From: Eisenbergiella tayi
Lineage (GTDB): Bacteria; Bacillota; Clostridia; Lachnospirales; Lachnospiraceae
Assembly (NCBI RefSeq): GCF_001881565.1
Contig: NZ_MPDJ01000002.1
Span: 482,599 to 546,598, forward strand
Length of the DNA stretch: 64,000 bases
Direction: 5' to 3'
The position numbers and the translations under genes were made by a program. The notes beneath the pieces were generated by a model that did not search any database, was not told the DNA's origin, and saw only the letters and a program-made list of their open reading frames with translations. Shown one piece after another: positions 17,957 through 26,109 of this stretch (the first letter of the stretch is position 1; each line of letters starts with the position of its first letter).

Positions 17957-19489
17957 ATGAAGAGAAGGAATGTAACAGCTTTTATTGCGGCCGCAGCAAT
18001 GACCGTATCCATGCTATTGTCCGGCTGTGGGGGCTCAGCCCCTGCTGCGGGGGAAGGAGACACCGGACAGCCGTCTGCCGAAAAGGAAGCGCCTACCCAG
18101 GCAACGCTGATTCTATATGGTGAGGCTTCTCCCAGAATGTCTGATTTTACCGAAAATGAATTTCATGACAAGGTCTTAGACGCGATTAATGTGGATATAA
18201 CCGTACAGTATCTGCCCTGGTCGGAATATGCCGGGGGCAAAACGGAACTTATGCTCTCTTCCGGAGAAAAATTTGTCACCTATACAGATACCGCTTTCTT
18301 ATCTAAATGTGTTTCCAAAGGCTATTATGCAGATATCACGGAAGCAGCCGAAGCCTATGCCCAGGATTTGAGAAAAAACTGCGGCGGTGACGAAATGTTT
18401 GATGTATGGAAGGTAGATGGAAAATTATATGCTCTTCCTTTCGGCAACAAACCGAATGCCGGTGAAAACTATGTTATTACTGCCAGACAGGATCTTTTGG
18501 AAGAGGTCGGCATGACAGAACTCAAAACCCTGGAGGACGTAGAACAATTTTATACTCTTGCCAAAGAAAAACATCCTGATATAATCGGTTTCGGACGCGG
18601 CGGCATACTTCCCCAGATGGTTAACGGAGTGATTGAATCCGATATGAATGTATTCCGCCTCAACAATTTCGTTTCCACGGACGGCAACAAGCTTGATGAT
18701 CCCACTATATATAATTATTATGCATCGGAGGAATATAAACAGGCTGCTAATATTTTCAGAGATTGGTATCAAAAGGGTATGATTCCCAGCTATGTAATGT
18801 CCAATGGTTCCCAGATTGATGCAGAATTCATGGCCGGAAAAGCACTGTTCGCAACAGGCGCAAGCTATCGTGTATTTGAGTATGAAGATGCTGTTCGCAA
18901 AGCGGATCCCAATGCTAAATTTAAAAATTATTTTCTGGGTGATCAGTCCCGCAAGCCTTTAATGTCCAGAGGTACCTACTCTACCGCCTTTGCCGTAAGT
19001 GCAAATGTAGAAGGCCGTGAACTGGAAGGATATGTAAAACTGATTAACCTGCTTCAGAGCAGTCAGGAATGGGTTGACTTCATCCTTTATGGTGTGGAAG
19101 GCAAGGATTACAATATCAGTGAAGATGGACAGCTTGAAATGATCAATACAGACGCTTTATTTGAAACATGGCTTCCCGACAATATTAATTTTAAAAGATA
19201 CCAGAGTTATATTACAGAAGACCAAATCAAAACGTATGAACAGTGGAATGACGGCTGTATCCCACAGAAAGATCTCGGATTTTCCTTCGACATGACACCT
19301 GTTCAGACAGAGTATGCGCAGATGCAAGCCGTCGAACAGGAATACTTCTATCCTATCACCAATGGATTGGTTGATTACGATGAAGCAATTGATGAAGCGC
19401 TCAAGAAACTGGATGAAGCCGGAATCGACAGATTTCTGGAGGAGTACCAGAAACAATATAACGATTTTTTTGCTGGCAAAAGTGAATAA
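17957..19489 (+). CDS. Extracellular sugar-binding lipoprotein of the importer
   Basis: Solute-binding protein of 510 residues, family 1, LipO-like. The lipoprotein signal peptide is plain (MKRRNVTAFIAAAAMTVSML, then lipobox LSGC), so the mature cysteine is lipid-anchored outside the membrane. It is followed by a low-complexity linker (GGSAPAAGEGDTGQPSAEK). It captures the oligosaccharide and delivers it to the two permeases. It is the last gene of the operon, with AGGAGG before the ATG and a hairpin terminator after. In this operon the binding protein follows the permeases, whereas at 47383 it precedes them. Confidence 0.93.
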   Translation: MKRRNVTAFIAAAAMTVSMLLSGCGGSAPAAGEGDTGQPSAEKEAPTQATLILYGEASPRMSDFTENEFHDKVLDAINVDITVQYLPWSEYAGGKTELMLSSGEKFVTYTDTAFLSKCVSKGYYADITEAAEAYAQDLRKNCGGDEMFDVWKVDGKLYALPFGNKPNAGENYVITARQDLLEEVGMTELKTLEDVEQFYTLAKEKHPDIIGFGRGGILPQMVNGVIESDMNVFRLNNFVSTDGNKLDDPTIYNYYASEEYKQAANIFRDWYQKGMIPSYVMSNGSQIDAEFMAGKALFATGASYRVFEYEDAVRKADPNAKFKNYFLGDQSRKPLMSRGTYSTAFAVSANVEGRELEGYVKLINLLQSSQEWVDFILYGVEGKDYNISEDGQLEMINTDALFETWLPDNINFKRYQSYITEDQIKTYEQWNDGCIPQKDLGFSFDMTPVQTEYAQMQAVEQEYFYPITNGLVDYDEAIDEALKKLDEAGIDRFLEEYQKQYNDFFAGKSE

Positions 19490-19525
19490 CCTTTTTTAAT
19501 AAACAAATATAATGCTTTTTGAATG

Positions 19526-19567
19526 CGGCTGTGAAAAATAAAATCATTTTTCACAGCCGTATTATTT
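19526..19567 (+). terminator. Terminator of the binding-protein operon
   Basis: Perfect 14-bp arms (CGGCTGTGAAAAAT at 19526-19539 and its complement at 19546-19559) with a 6-base loop, then TATTATTT. It lies between convergent genes. Confidence 0.75.
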
Positions 19568-19856
19568 AAAACCAGTTTTTTATATCAGGATTATGATAGT
19601 GTACCTGTAATTCTGAAATATGATAAATCAGTACGTCATTCAGATAAAAAGGCTCTTTTTTATAAAATTCCCAGACTATTTTTTCATCTTCAGCCCTAAC
19701 TACAGTCACAGAAGTACTCATATCGTTTTTTAATGATGAAAAAAGAACTTTCCCTTCCTTCATCAGGCCACCGGTGTATTCCTGGTGCTCCTTCATCATG
19801 TCTTCCGTCATCTTTTCCGGATGGGTGACAATTCCTTCTATTAAAAAATATTTCAT
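19566..19856 (-). CDS. YCII-related domain protein
   Basis: Small cytoplasmic protein of 96 residues beginning MKYFLIEGIVTHPEKM. It resembles YciI-like proteins, a dimeric ferredoxin-like fold, in its N-terminal strand, the H-Y/F pattern in KEHQEYTGGLMKEGKVLFS and the C-terminal PFYLNDVLIYHISEL. Some family members have been proposed to be enzymes, but no function can be given here. AAGGAGG lies before the ATG. It is a single gene. Confidence 0.7.
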   Translation of the reverse strand: MKYFLIEGIVTHPEKMTEDMMKEHQEYTGGLMKEGKVLFSSLKNDMSTSVTVVRAEDEKIVWEFYKKEPFYLNDVLIYHISELQVHYHNPDIKNWF

Positions 19857-19958
19857 ATTTCTCTTCGTTCCTCCTTAAAATCCACTTAAATCACACACCG
19901 CACAATGCGTCTAAAGCCGCCGTGACAGTAACCGGAAGGCAAATCAGGAAAGCGCTTA

Positions 19959-20468
19959 TTACGCGAACGTCAGCCAGTCCTCCCGATGGAACTGAAAATA
20001 ATCAAATTCACATATTTTACCATTTTCATCAGGCACTGTACGGACACCGTTATTGGCGAATCCAAGCTTTTCTATCACACGGCGTGAAGCTATATTTTCA
20101 GGTTTTACAATCGCCACTAAAATATTCTGTCCGGTTTCTTCAAAAGCATAACGTACAGCAGCTTTGGCAGCCTCGGCTGCATAACCATTATTACGATATT
20201 CTTCAGCTATACCATAGCCAATTTCAACTTCCCGGTTCAGTTCCGGCTTACTATGGATGTATACACGTCCAATGCATTGGTCTGAATCTTTCAGCCAGAT
20301 ATAAAAATTAACGATAAGCCTGCCTTCTTCATTTTTAGCTTTTACCCAGCGAATCCAATTTCGTACATCTTCATCTGATGCAAATTCATCTTTTCCAAAA
20401 GCTCTCACTATCTCTGCATCCTCTTCCGTAATGGTGCGCAGAAACAGTCTCTCTGTATATAATTCCAC
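19959..20468 (-). CDS. GNAT N-acetyltransferase, RimJ/RimL-like
   Basis: Acetyltransferase of 169 residues using acetyl-CoA. It begins TERLFLRTITEEDAE, the standard RimJ/RimL opening. The acetyl-CoA loop is GIAEEYRNNGYAAEAAKA, followed by NIASRRVIEKLGF. The start is GTG with AGGAG eight bases upstream. The target (ribosomal protein N-terminus, antibiotic or other amine) cannot be read from the sequence. Confidence 0.88.
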   Translation of the reverse strand: MELYTERLFLRTITEEDAEIVRAFGKDEFASDEDVRNWIRWVKAKNEEGRLIVNFYIWLKDSDQCIGRVYIHSKPELNREVEIGYGIAEEYRNNGYAAEAAKAAVRYAFEETGQNILVAIVKPENIASRRVIEKLGFANNGVRTVPDENGKICEFDYFQFHREDWLTFA

Positions 20469-20562
20469 AAAAACATTCTCCTATTCTTACTGTATTTTCA
20501 GCAGCTCATCCGCGATATCTTCTGTATTCCCGATAAGCCGTTTTACCTGTGGAAGCCATTCT

Positions 20563-20802
20563 TCATAGAAATACATTATCCTTCTGCTCTGTATACCACT
20601 TCTGCTGCAGTTCATACATCCGCTTATATTCACCTTCCACACGCAGCAATTCTTCATGACTGCCATCTTGTACGACTTTCCCATCCTTCAATACTATGAT
20701 TCTATCCGCAATCTGTGCGGAAGCCAGCCTGTGTGTTACTATTATTGCAGTCTTTTTTTCACAAATCTTTGCAAAATCAAGATACAATCTTGTTATTTCC
20801 AA
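20563..20802 (-). pseudogene. C-terminal fragment of an ABC exporter ATPase
   Basis: About 79 codons remain of a gene normally near 580-600 codons. The fragment begins just after the Walker B region (ITRLYLDFAKICEKKTAIIV), contains the H-loop THRLASAQIADRI and the usual tail DGKVVQDGSHEELL. Walker A, the signature and the membrane domain are missing. It is fused at its upstream end to the coding end of the small membrane protein at 20777-21136, which marks a deletion junction near 20780-20805. A 29-codon frame with no recognised match follows at about 20487-20575. Confidence 0.8.
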
Positions 20803-21136
20803 TAAAGTTACTGCGTTTTGCTGTTAATGTATAGATATCTGAATTATCCAATGTAAAATAAGCTACTAATTTTTTTGCTTTATCTAATTGATATATCATA
20901 TTACCATCTGAATCATACAGAACCATATCTAAATCACCATTTTTTATATTAGAACTAAATACAAATTTTATTTTATCACCTGTCTCCCCTGAAAACGAAA
21001 TTTCAGAAGTTGAAGTTGACTGTTCTGTATAACTATGATTCAAATTTCCTAATATTTTAGGCCTGGTTAACAAATAAGCACTTATCATTACAATAACCAC
21101 TGTGGTAATGCCTATTATTATGTTTTTCTTTTTCAT
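20777..21136 (-). CDS. Small membrane-anchored protein, probably altered at its C-terminus
   Basis: Protein of about 119 residues starting at the ATG at 21136 (MKKKNIIIGITTVVIVMISA) with AAGGAT upstream. It has one N-terminal membrane anchor, then an extracellular beta-rich domain (SGETGDKIKFVFSSNIKNGD, DMVLYDSDGNMIYQL). I do not recognise a named family. The last residues (NFIGNNKIVS) run into the fragment of an ABC ATPase gene, so the natural C-terminus has probably been replaced by the deletion. It may once have belonged to an ABC-exporter operon. Confidence 0.55.
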   Translation of the reverse strand: MKKKNIIIGITTVVIVMISAYLLTRPKILGNLNHSYTEQSTSTSEISFSGETGDKIKFVFSSNIKNGDLDMVLYDSDGNMIYQLDKAKKLVAYFTLDNSDIYTLTAKRSNFIGNNKIVS

Positions 21137-21237
21137 GCTTATCCTTACCACCATATTCTGATTTTTCCCTCAGTCCAACCTCTCGCCGAACGGAAAAATG
21201 TTGCACTGTAGTTTGTCTTATACTCATTTATAGAATG

Positions 21238-21606
21238 CTACTGTATTATTGTGCTTAAACAGAATGGATGTCCTTCCGGATCAAACATAACAGTCGATGT
21301 GTCATAATATTGTATCTCACATTTTTTTGCCCCGCACCTTATCGCATGTTCTACTGCTTCCAAAAGATTTTCAACGTAAAAATCAATATGGGCCATTTGT
21401 TGTTGCTTACCTCTTTCCCATGGCCAAACAGGTTCGACATAATCTTCTATTTCTTGAAAAGCAAATAACCATCCCTGTGGAGAACGCAATGCTGCCCATC
21501 CTTCACCAGAAATTTCTTTTTCCCAACCAAGCAGTGCGGCATAAAAATCAGCCAACGCATCAGCATTTTTACAATCATAAGCAAAGCCACAAACTCCTTT
21601 TATCAC
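21238..21606 (-). CDS. VOC (glyoxalase/bleomycin-resistance fold) protein
   Basis: Cytoplasmic protein of 122 residues with a GTG start and AGAGG eight bases upstream. It shows the paired beta-alpha-beta-beta-beta pattern: FAYDCKNADALADFYAALLG at the start, AHIDFYVENLLEAVEHA in the middle and MFDPEGHPFCL at the end. Metal-ligand positions appear as H in AHID and E in DPEGHPFC. VOC proteins include glyoxalases, dioxygenases and drug-binding proteins, and the reaction here is unknown. A related paralogue lies at 22030-22410. Confidence 0.85.
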   Translation of the reverse strand: MIKGVCGFAYDCKNADALADFYAALLGWEKEISGEGWAALRSPQGWLFAFQEIEDYVEPVWPWERGKQQQMAHIDFYVENLLEAVEHAIRCGAKKCEIQYYDTSTVMFDPEGHPFCLSTIIQ

Positions 21607-21691
21607 AATTATTTTCCTCTCTCAATTTATATTCTATGTTATCAAGTTCCGATTTCTCGCTCATTCCAACTTCTCACTGAACTGGGAACTA

Positions 21692-21973
21692 TCATATGTC
21701 AGTAATATCACCGGGGGCAATATTATTCCAATTACCATCGAGCATTTTCGTTAGTGCTTGATAGGTGATTTTTTTAGGAACAATTTTATTTCTAAAGGCA
21801 CTTGTATCTGATTTAGCTGTAACGATTACAACCTGAGATTTCGGCAAAAAGGTTAATCTATGTATATCCGTACAAATTTCATTATTCAAATCATTCAAAA
21901 TAGCTTTATCAAGTTGTAAACGAAAATCTTTATTGTGTTTGGCTGTCCATATAAAATCATAAGTCATAATCAT
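21692..21973 (-). CDS. Hypothetical protein between two VOC genes
   Basis: Protein of about 93 residues (MIMTYDFIWTAKHNKDFRLQ...). No signal peptide and no recognised domain. It is soluble and mixed alpha/beta. I place the start at 21973 because GAGGGA lies six bases upstream; the frame can be extended to 22039 but would then overlap the preceding VOC gene without a ribosome site. It lies on the same strand as both VOC genes and may be co-transcribed with them. Confidence 0.55.
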   Translation of the reverse strand: MIMTYDFIWTAKHNKDFRLQLDKAILNDLNNEICTDIHRLTFLPKSQVVIVTAKSDTSAFRNKIVPKKITYQALTKMLDGNWNNIAPGDITDI

Positions 21974-22029
21974 AAAGTTTCCCTCACAATTCCACTTTTC
22001 CCCTTGCCTTATTGATATACCGGTAGTTG

Positions 22030-22410
22030 TTAATCCCAAACCACAATGCAGAACGGATGCCCAGCGGGATCAATCATAGTAATCCACTCCCCATCACCAT
22101 ACTGCATTTCCGCAAGTTTTGCACCCGATTTGATAGCTCTATCCACCCATTCCGCTAATTCCTTCTTATCCTTTACTCCAAAATCTAAATGGACCATCAT
22201 TTGTTGTTTTTCTGATTCTGATGGCCAAACAGGAGCAACATAATCTTCTGCATATTGAACTGCAATTCCCATATCGCTTTCAGGAGACTGCAGTCTTATG
22301 AAATTTTCTTCTTTAAATACAATGGGCCATCCCAAAAAATCCGAATAAAAACTACTCAGTTGGTGAATATGGCTACACTCTAAGATTACGGTTTTCAATT
22401 TTAATCCCAT
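22030..22410 (-). CDS. VOC (glyoxalase/bleomycin-resistance fold) protein
   Basis: Cytoplasmic protein of 126 residues, paralogue of the gene at 21238-21606 (LECSHIHQLSSFYSDFLGWP, then MMVHLDFGVKDKKELAEWV, then MIDPAGHPFCIVVWD). The middle histidine and the ending resemble the active-site edges of the VOC fold. In its last motif the metal-ligand glutamate of the sister protein (DPEGHPF) is alanine (DPAGHPF), which suggests ligand binding rather than metal catalysis. The ATG has GAGGA seven bases upstream. Confidence 0.83.
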   Translation of the reverse strand: MGLKLKTVILECSHIHQLSSFYSDFLGWPIVFKEENFIRLQSPESDMGIAVQYAEDYVAPVWPSESEKQQMMVHLDFGVKDKKELAEWVDRAIKSGAKLAEMQYGDGEWITMIDPAGHPFCIVVWD

Positions 22411-22444
22411 TTGCTATTCCTCAAACTTCCGATTTATCGAAACT

Positions 22445-23308
22445 TTATATTGTCTTTTTCTTTAATAAATAAACTGCCAGCACACAAAAAATCAGATATA
22501 CAAAAATAGAAATAACCGACGCTTCAATACCAAAATCTCCGCCGGTAATCAGAAACATCTTATTGTCCAAAACAAAGTTAAATATAGAATTGCTGTCTGC
22601 ACTGTTCCCGATATGCAAAATTCCGCCAATAATCGCCATATTCCAAATTCCATGGACAATCGCATTGTTCCAGACAGAATGACTTACATAAGCGACGAGG
22701 GAAAACAATATTCCCACAATACTCCCCGCTATCAGTAATTGAATAATGCTTATAAAATCAAGATTGTTCCCGATTATATGCAACGCACCAAAAAGAACAG
22801 ATGGAATAATAACCGCAGCTTTTATATGAAATCTTTTTTCCAAACACCCCATAATCACGCCCCGGAAAACCAATTCTTCAACTATCCCGGTTGCCAGGCC
22901 AAAGAATACTACAGCACTTGTAATTGTGGCCAAAGTCGTTTCTGTTTCAAAAGTATATATCTCCCAGTGTCCGCCGGTTAATATAGAAATCAGCAACACC
23001 AATGCAGGCATAAGGACAGCGGCTATCAGCCAGACACCATTTACTTTAAATCGCGGTATTCTCATTTCAGACATATCCACTTTTAAAATTTTTTTGCAAA
23101 GCTGTATTATTCCTGCTAAAGCCAGCGCCACATATAAAACTCCTGCAATAACATTACAAATTGCACCGGGCACTCCTAAATTCAGTAGAAATTCACTGAT
23201 AACAAATGCTAAGGTCTGTGCAATTGCCAGAATTGCAATAGAAAGTATAATACCTAAAACTGCTTTTGCTGTTGATAATCCCTCAGCCGGCTTCTTTATT
23301 TCTTTCAT
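22445..23308 (-). CDS. CPBP family intramembrane glutamic endopeptidase (Abi-like)
   Basis: Integral membrane protein of 287 residues with about eight hydrophobic segments. The three CPBP motifs are present: EELVFRGVIMG (motif 1, EExxxR), FGALHIIGN (motif 2 histidine) and VHGIWNMAI (motif 3). The family (Rce1/CAAX protease and bacteriocin self-immunity, Pfam CPBP) cleaves within membranes or gives immunity to bacteriocins. Here no bacteriocin gene is adjacent. AAAGGA precedes the ATG. A second, shorter member lies at 58965-59735. Confidence 0.88.
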   Translation of the reverse strand: MKEIKKPAEGLSTAKAVLGIILSIAILAIAQTLAFVISEFLLNLGVPGAICNVIAGVLYVALALAGIIQLCKKILKVDMSEMRIPRFKVNGVWLIAAVLMPALVLLISILTGGHWEIYTFETETTLATITSAVVFFGLATGIVEELVFRGVIMGCLEKRFHIKAAVIIPSVLFGALHIIGNNLDFISIIQLLIAGSIVGILFSLVAYVSHSVWNNAIVHGIWNMAIIGGILHIGNSADSNSIFNFVLDNKMFLITGGDFGIEASVISIFVYLIFCVLAVYLLKKKTI

Positions 23309-23687
23309 AATCGTTTCCTTTCAGCCTTTCACTCACTTTTTGATTTTAATATCTAATGTTAAACATTATCGTTACAAGAACTCTAAATAAGAGTAAAATT
23401 ATATACTCCTCAAATTTCATTTTCTACCCTGTATTAAAATGAGTATAGCATATAGGAATTAACAAAACTATCGTTTTTAAGATAATTTATGTTATCGTTT
23501 TTATCACAGATTATTGTTATCTCTCCTATAATGAGAAAAATAGGATGGCTTCCTGAAGGTATCACCCCCTCCTTCCATCAATTCATAAAAAAGACCGATC
23601 TCCGTTAAAGAGATCGATCCATAATTTTTCATATATCTATACCTCATCATTACCTTCAGACACTCCAAAATAGGCTATCCTATAAAG
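23309..23687 (-). other. Gene-free AT-rich region with a structured 3' end of the binding-protein operon
   Basis: No coding gene is seen in 379 bases. The right part (23540-23683) carries paired blocks ATAGGAT/ATCCTAT and CTGAAGGTA/TACCTTCAG, which would fold the whole 3' region of the leftward transcript around the terminator at 23587-23616. The left part (23309-23530) should contain the promoter of the CPBP gene; no strong consensus was found. Confidence 0.45.
23587..23616 (-). terminator. Terminator of the GH172/importer operon
   Basis: CGATCTC/GAGATCG 7-bp stem (23596-23602 with 23610-23616), then on the minus strand a short gap and TTTTTT (23592-23587). It lies 72 bases after the stop of the binding-protein gene at 23688. 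Confidence 0.65.
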
Positions 23688-24941
23688 TTAATGTACCAGA
23701 TTGTCATCCACCAACTGCTGCATCAGCTCGCAATAGCTGTCCAAACTCAATTCTCCGGTTACATATTTCTGAAAAAGTTCTCCCTGCATAGCGATGAATG
23801 CCATAGGATTTGCCGGCATAGGCCGTGCCAGCAGCTTCACATTCTTCATATATTCCCGCATGTCCGCATAACCGGTAACCTGAAGATCCTCCTCCCAAAT
23901 CAAATCTTCTCTTGCCGGCATCCGGTTCATTTTTTCAGCATACAGGCTGCTTCCTTTACGGCTGATCGCATAACTTATAAAACGCTTTGCGGCTTCTTTA
24001 TTCTGTGAAGCTTTATTTAATGCATACTGCCATGTGGCAATAAATGTGGTGTTACTCCCAAGATCCGGAAGAGGCGCCAGATGAATGTTATCCTGCCCGT
24101 ACACATCTGCATCCACATACATATTCAGGGCAGAACCATACATGAATACCATTCCGTACCTGCCATCAATAAACTTCTGGTTCATCTGCTCATATTGATC
24201 AACAAGATTATTTTCGGACGTGTATCCTTCTTCAACCATGTCTTTCAGAAATATGACAGCGGCCTGTGTCTGCGGATTATGCCAGTCATAAAAATCCCCG
24301 CCGAAAAGATTAATAAATTCTCCTATTTCATTGTGAGCGTAAGTCTTTTCCCAGGATCCTCCATACGCCAAACGTTCCTTTCCCCAATCGTAAGACAGAA
24401 ATTCCATAAAATTCTCTTTTGTACTAATATCATTTATACCCGCTTCCCCTAACCATTCCTGATTGACCCATAAGCACAGTACATCCATCATATAGGGAGC
24501 CGAATATATCTGTTCATCTGCCATCACGACCTGTTTTAAATAATCCTGCGGAAATGCGGCCGCTACCTGCCGGTTCATGACATCTTCCTGTAATGGTTCC
24601 AGATATCCTGCATATTTAAACTCGCTGATCATCTCATCATTAATGCTGAAAACATCCACAGAAGCATCCCCGGCAGCTAATAGAGAGGATACCTTCGCTT
24701 GTCTGGAATCCGCATTAAGCGGATATTCCAGTACAGTTATCTGCATATTCAAATCTTTTTGTGCCTGGCTGATATACTCCGCGAATTCCTTTTTCCCTGC
24801 GTCCACATGCATAATCGTAATGTGATCCATATCAGAGATTTGTACTTCTTCCTTATTATTTTCTTCCGCACAGCCGGTAAAAATCAAACTGAAAATGCAC
24901 ATTACCGCTAAAAAAAATGTCCGTCCCTGAAATTTCCGCAT
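23688..24941 (-). CDS. Second sugar-binding lipoprotein of the GH172 operon
   Basis: Solute-binding protein of 417 residues, family 1. The signal peptide ends in lipobox FTGC with the cysteine near residue 24. It is a paralogue of the binding protein at 29002-30315: both share LLAAGDASVDVFSINDEM / LSTGDASVDILEINDEM and WEKTYAHNEIGEFINLFGGD. It is the last gene of the operon, after two GH172 genes. A second binding protein for one pair of permeases suggests that the same channel takes two related ligands. Confidence 0.9.
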   Translation of the reverse strand: MRKFQGRTFFLAVMCIFSLIFTGCAEENNKEEVQISDMDHITIMHVDAGKKEFAEYISQAQKDLNMQITVLEYPLNADSRQAKVSSLLAAGDASVDVFSINDEMISEFKYAGYLEPLQEDVMNRQVAAAFPQDYLKQVVMADEQIYSAPYMMDVLCLWVNQEWLGEAGINDISTKENFMEFLSYDWGKERLAYGGSWEKTYAHNEIGEFINLFGGDFYDWHNPQTQAAVIFLKDMVEEGYTSENNLVDQYEQMNQKFIDGRYGMVFMYGSALNMYVDADVYGQDNIHLAPLPDLGSNTTFIATWQYALNKASQNKEAAKRFISYAISRKGSSLYAEKMNRMPAREDLIWEEDLQVTGYADMREYMKNVKLLARPMPANPMAFIAMQGELFQKYVTGELSLDSYCELMQQLVDDNLVH

Positions 24942-24980
24942 TCCGCCCCACCTCTTTTCTGAAGTACGTCTGTCCCTCTC

Positions 24981-26087
24981 TTACCTCGGCCATCTGTCTT
25001 CTTTTTTAAGCAATGGTGCAAACGGGATATGTGGTTCACATTGATACCAGTAAGCTACAGAAGCCAAATCATCCTGTCTCTCAAAGTTTCCTTTGTGGCA
25101 GGTCCCAATCTGCTGAATGGTTATGCGCAGATCTTCTTCGAAAAGCACCGGATCCATAATATGCCAGCGGTAAAAGCCACGCTGCGGCAATATATCATCA
25201 TTATGATATAAATTATGTATCCCTTCATCATGATGCGAATAGTAAGGATACCCCATAAACGGCGTATTATAAGTATTTTCCACTGTCCTGCCGTCTATCT
25301 GTCCGGCAAAGCTCCAGGCTCCTCCGAAATAGTCTTCCGTTCCCGTACCGCATATCGTCGGATAGTCATGATCCCCATCCAGATAAAATTTGATTTCTCC
25401 TTCTCCCCACCAGTAACGTTCCAGCGCGGTAAGCGCCAGATAAGTCCCCACATAATGGCCTTTTCCCTTTACATTGTCCAGAATCACATAATCTTTCTGC
25501 TTTTCCGTCATGCGTTCTCTTCTCCATTGAGCATGAAAATACGTGATATCCTCCGGCATTTCCTCCGTCAGACAATAATCCACTTGATAGAAAAAGGCAG
25601 GGACTTCGCATTCATGCTGGTTTTCAATGGTTATCTTCGCCTTTTTCTTAAAGGGCATGGGAAAATAGCAGTTCATTCCTCTGGTGGGATTCACTGCAAC
25701 AGGCAATGAGTTTACAATACACCCTCTGCCGAATCCGCAACAGAAAAAATCACCCAATGGTGTTTCCACGGAAGGTTCCTGCTCCTCGTCCCAATACATC
25801 CGAAGTACCAGATCGCGGAGTACATAATAATCCTTATCCGTATGATCGGTGACCGTTATCCAAATATGTTGGATCACACCGGTTCCTTCTATTTCTGCCA
25901 ATGTAGTCACACTGCCGGGGAGCAGTCCTTTGATGCAGGGTGCTCCTTTCCTGGAAGGGCCGAGTACGCTTTCAGCCATTCCTCCTTTTCCTTTTTCCCC
26001 ATAGGGATTTTCGGCATTAACCGCCCTGCTTTTTCCATGCTTCGCCAGAGGAAGCCCGGCAAGTCCGCCCATAAATGTCTGATACAT
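24981..26087 (-). CDS. GH172 (DUF2961) family glycosidase
   Basis: Cytoplasmic enzyme of 368 residues with no signal peptide. It has the DUF2961 signature: conserved EIEGTGVIQHIWITV near residue 60, YWDEEQEPSVETPLGDFF, and CGTGTEDYFGGAW-type sequence near 245. The family, now GH172, includes difructose dianhydride-forming and alpha-D-fructofuranosidase/D-arabinofuranase enzymes that act on furanosides. The substrate here is probably a furanose-containing oligosaccharide imported by the adjacent transporter. GAAGGAG precedes the ATG. A second GH172 gene lies immediately upstream. Confidence 0.88.
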   Translation of the reverse strand: MYQTFMGGLAGLPLAKHGKSRAVNAENPYGEKGKGGMAESVLGPSRKGAPCIKGLLPGSVTTLAEIEGTGVIQHIWITVTDHTDKDYYVLRDLVLRMYWDEEQEPSVETPLGDFFCCGFGRGCIVNSLPVAVNPTRGMNCYFPMPFKKKAKITIENQHECEVPAFFYQVDYCLTEEMPEDITYFHAQWRRERMTEKQKDYVILDNVKGKGHYVGTYLALTALERYWWGEGEIKFYLDGDHDYPTICGTGTEDYFGGAWSFAGQIDGRTVENTYNTPFMGYPYYSHHDEGIHNLYHNDDILPQRGFYRWHIMDPVLFEEDLRITIQQIGTCHKGNFERQDDLASVAYWYQCEPHIPFAPLLKKEDRWPR

Positions 26088-26109
26088 TATATTCTCCTTC
26101 TCTTACTTT

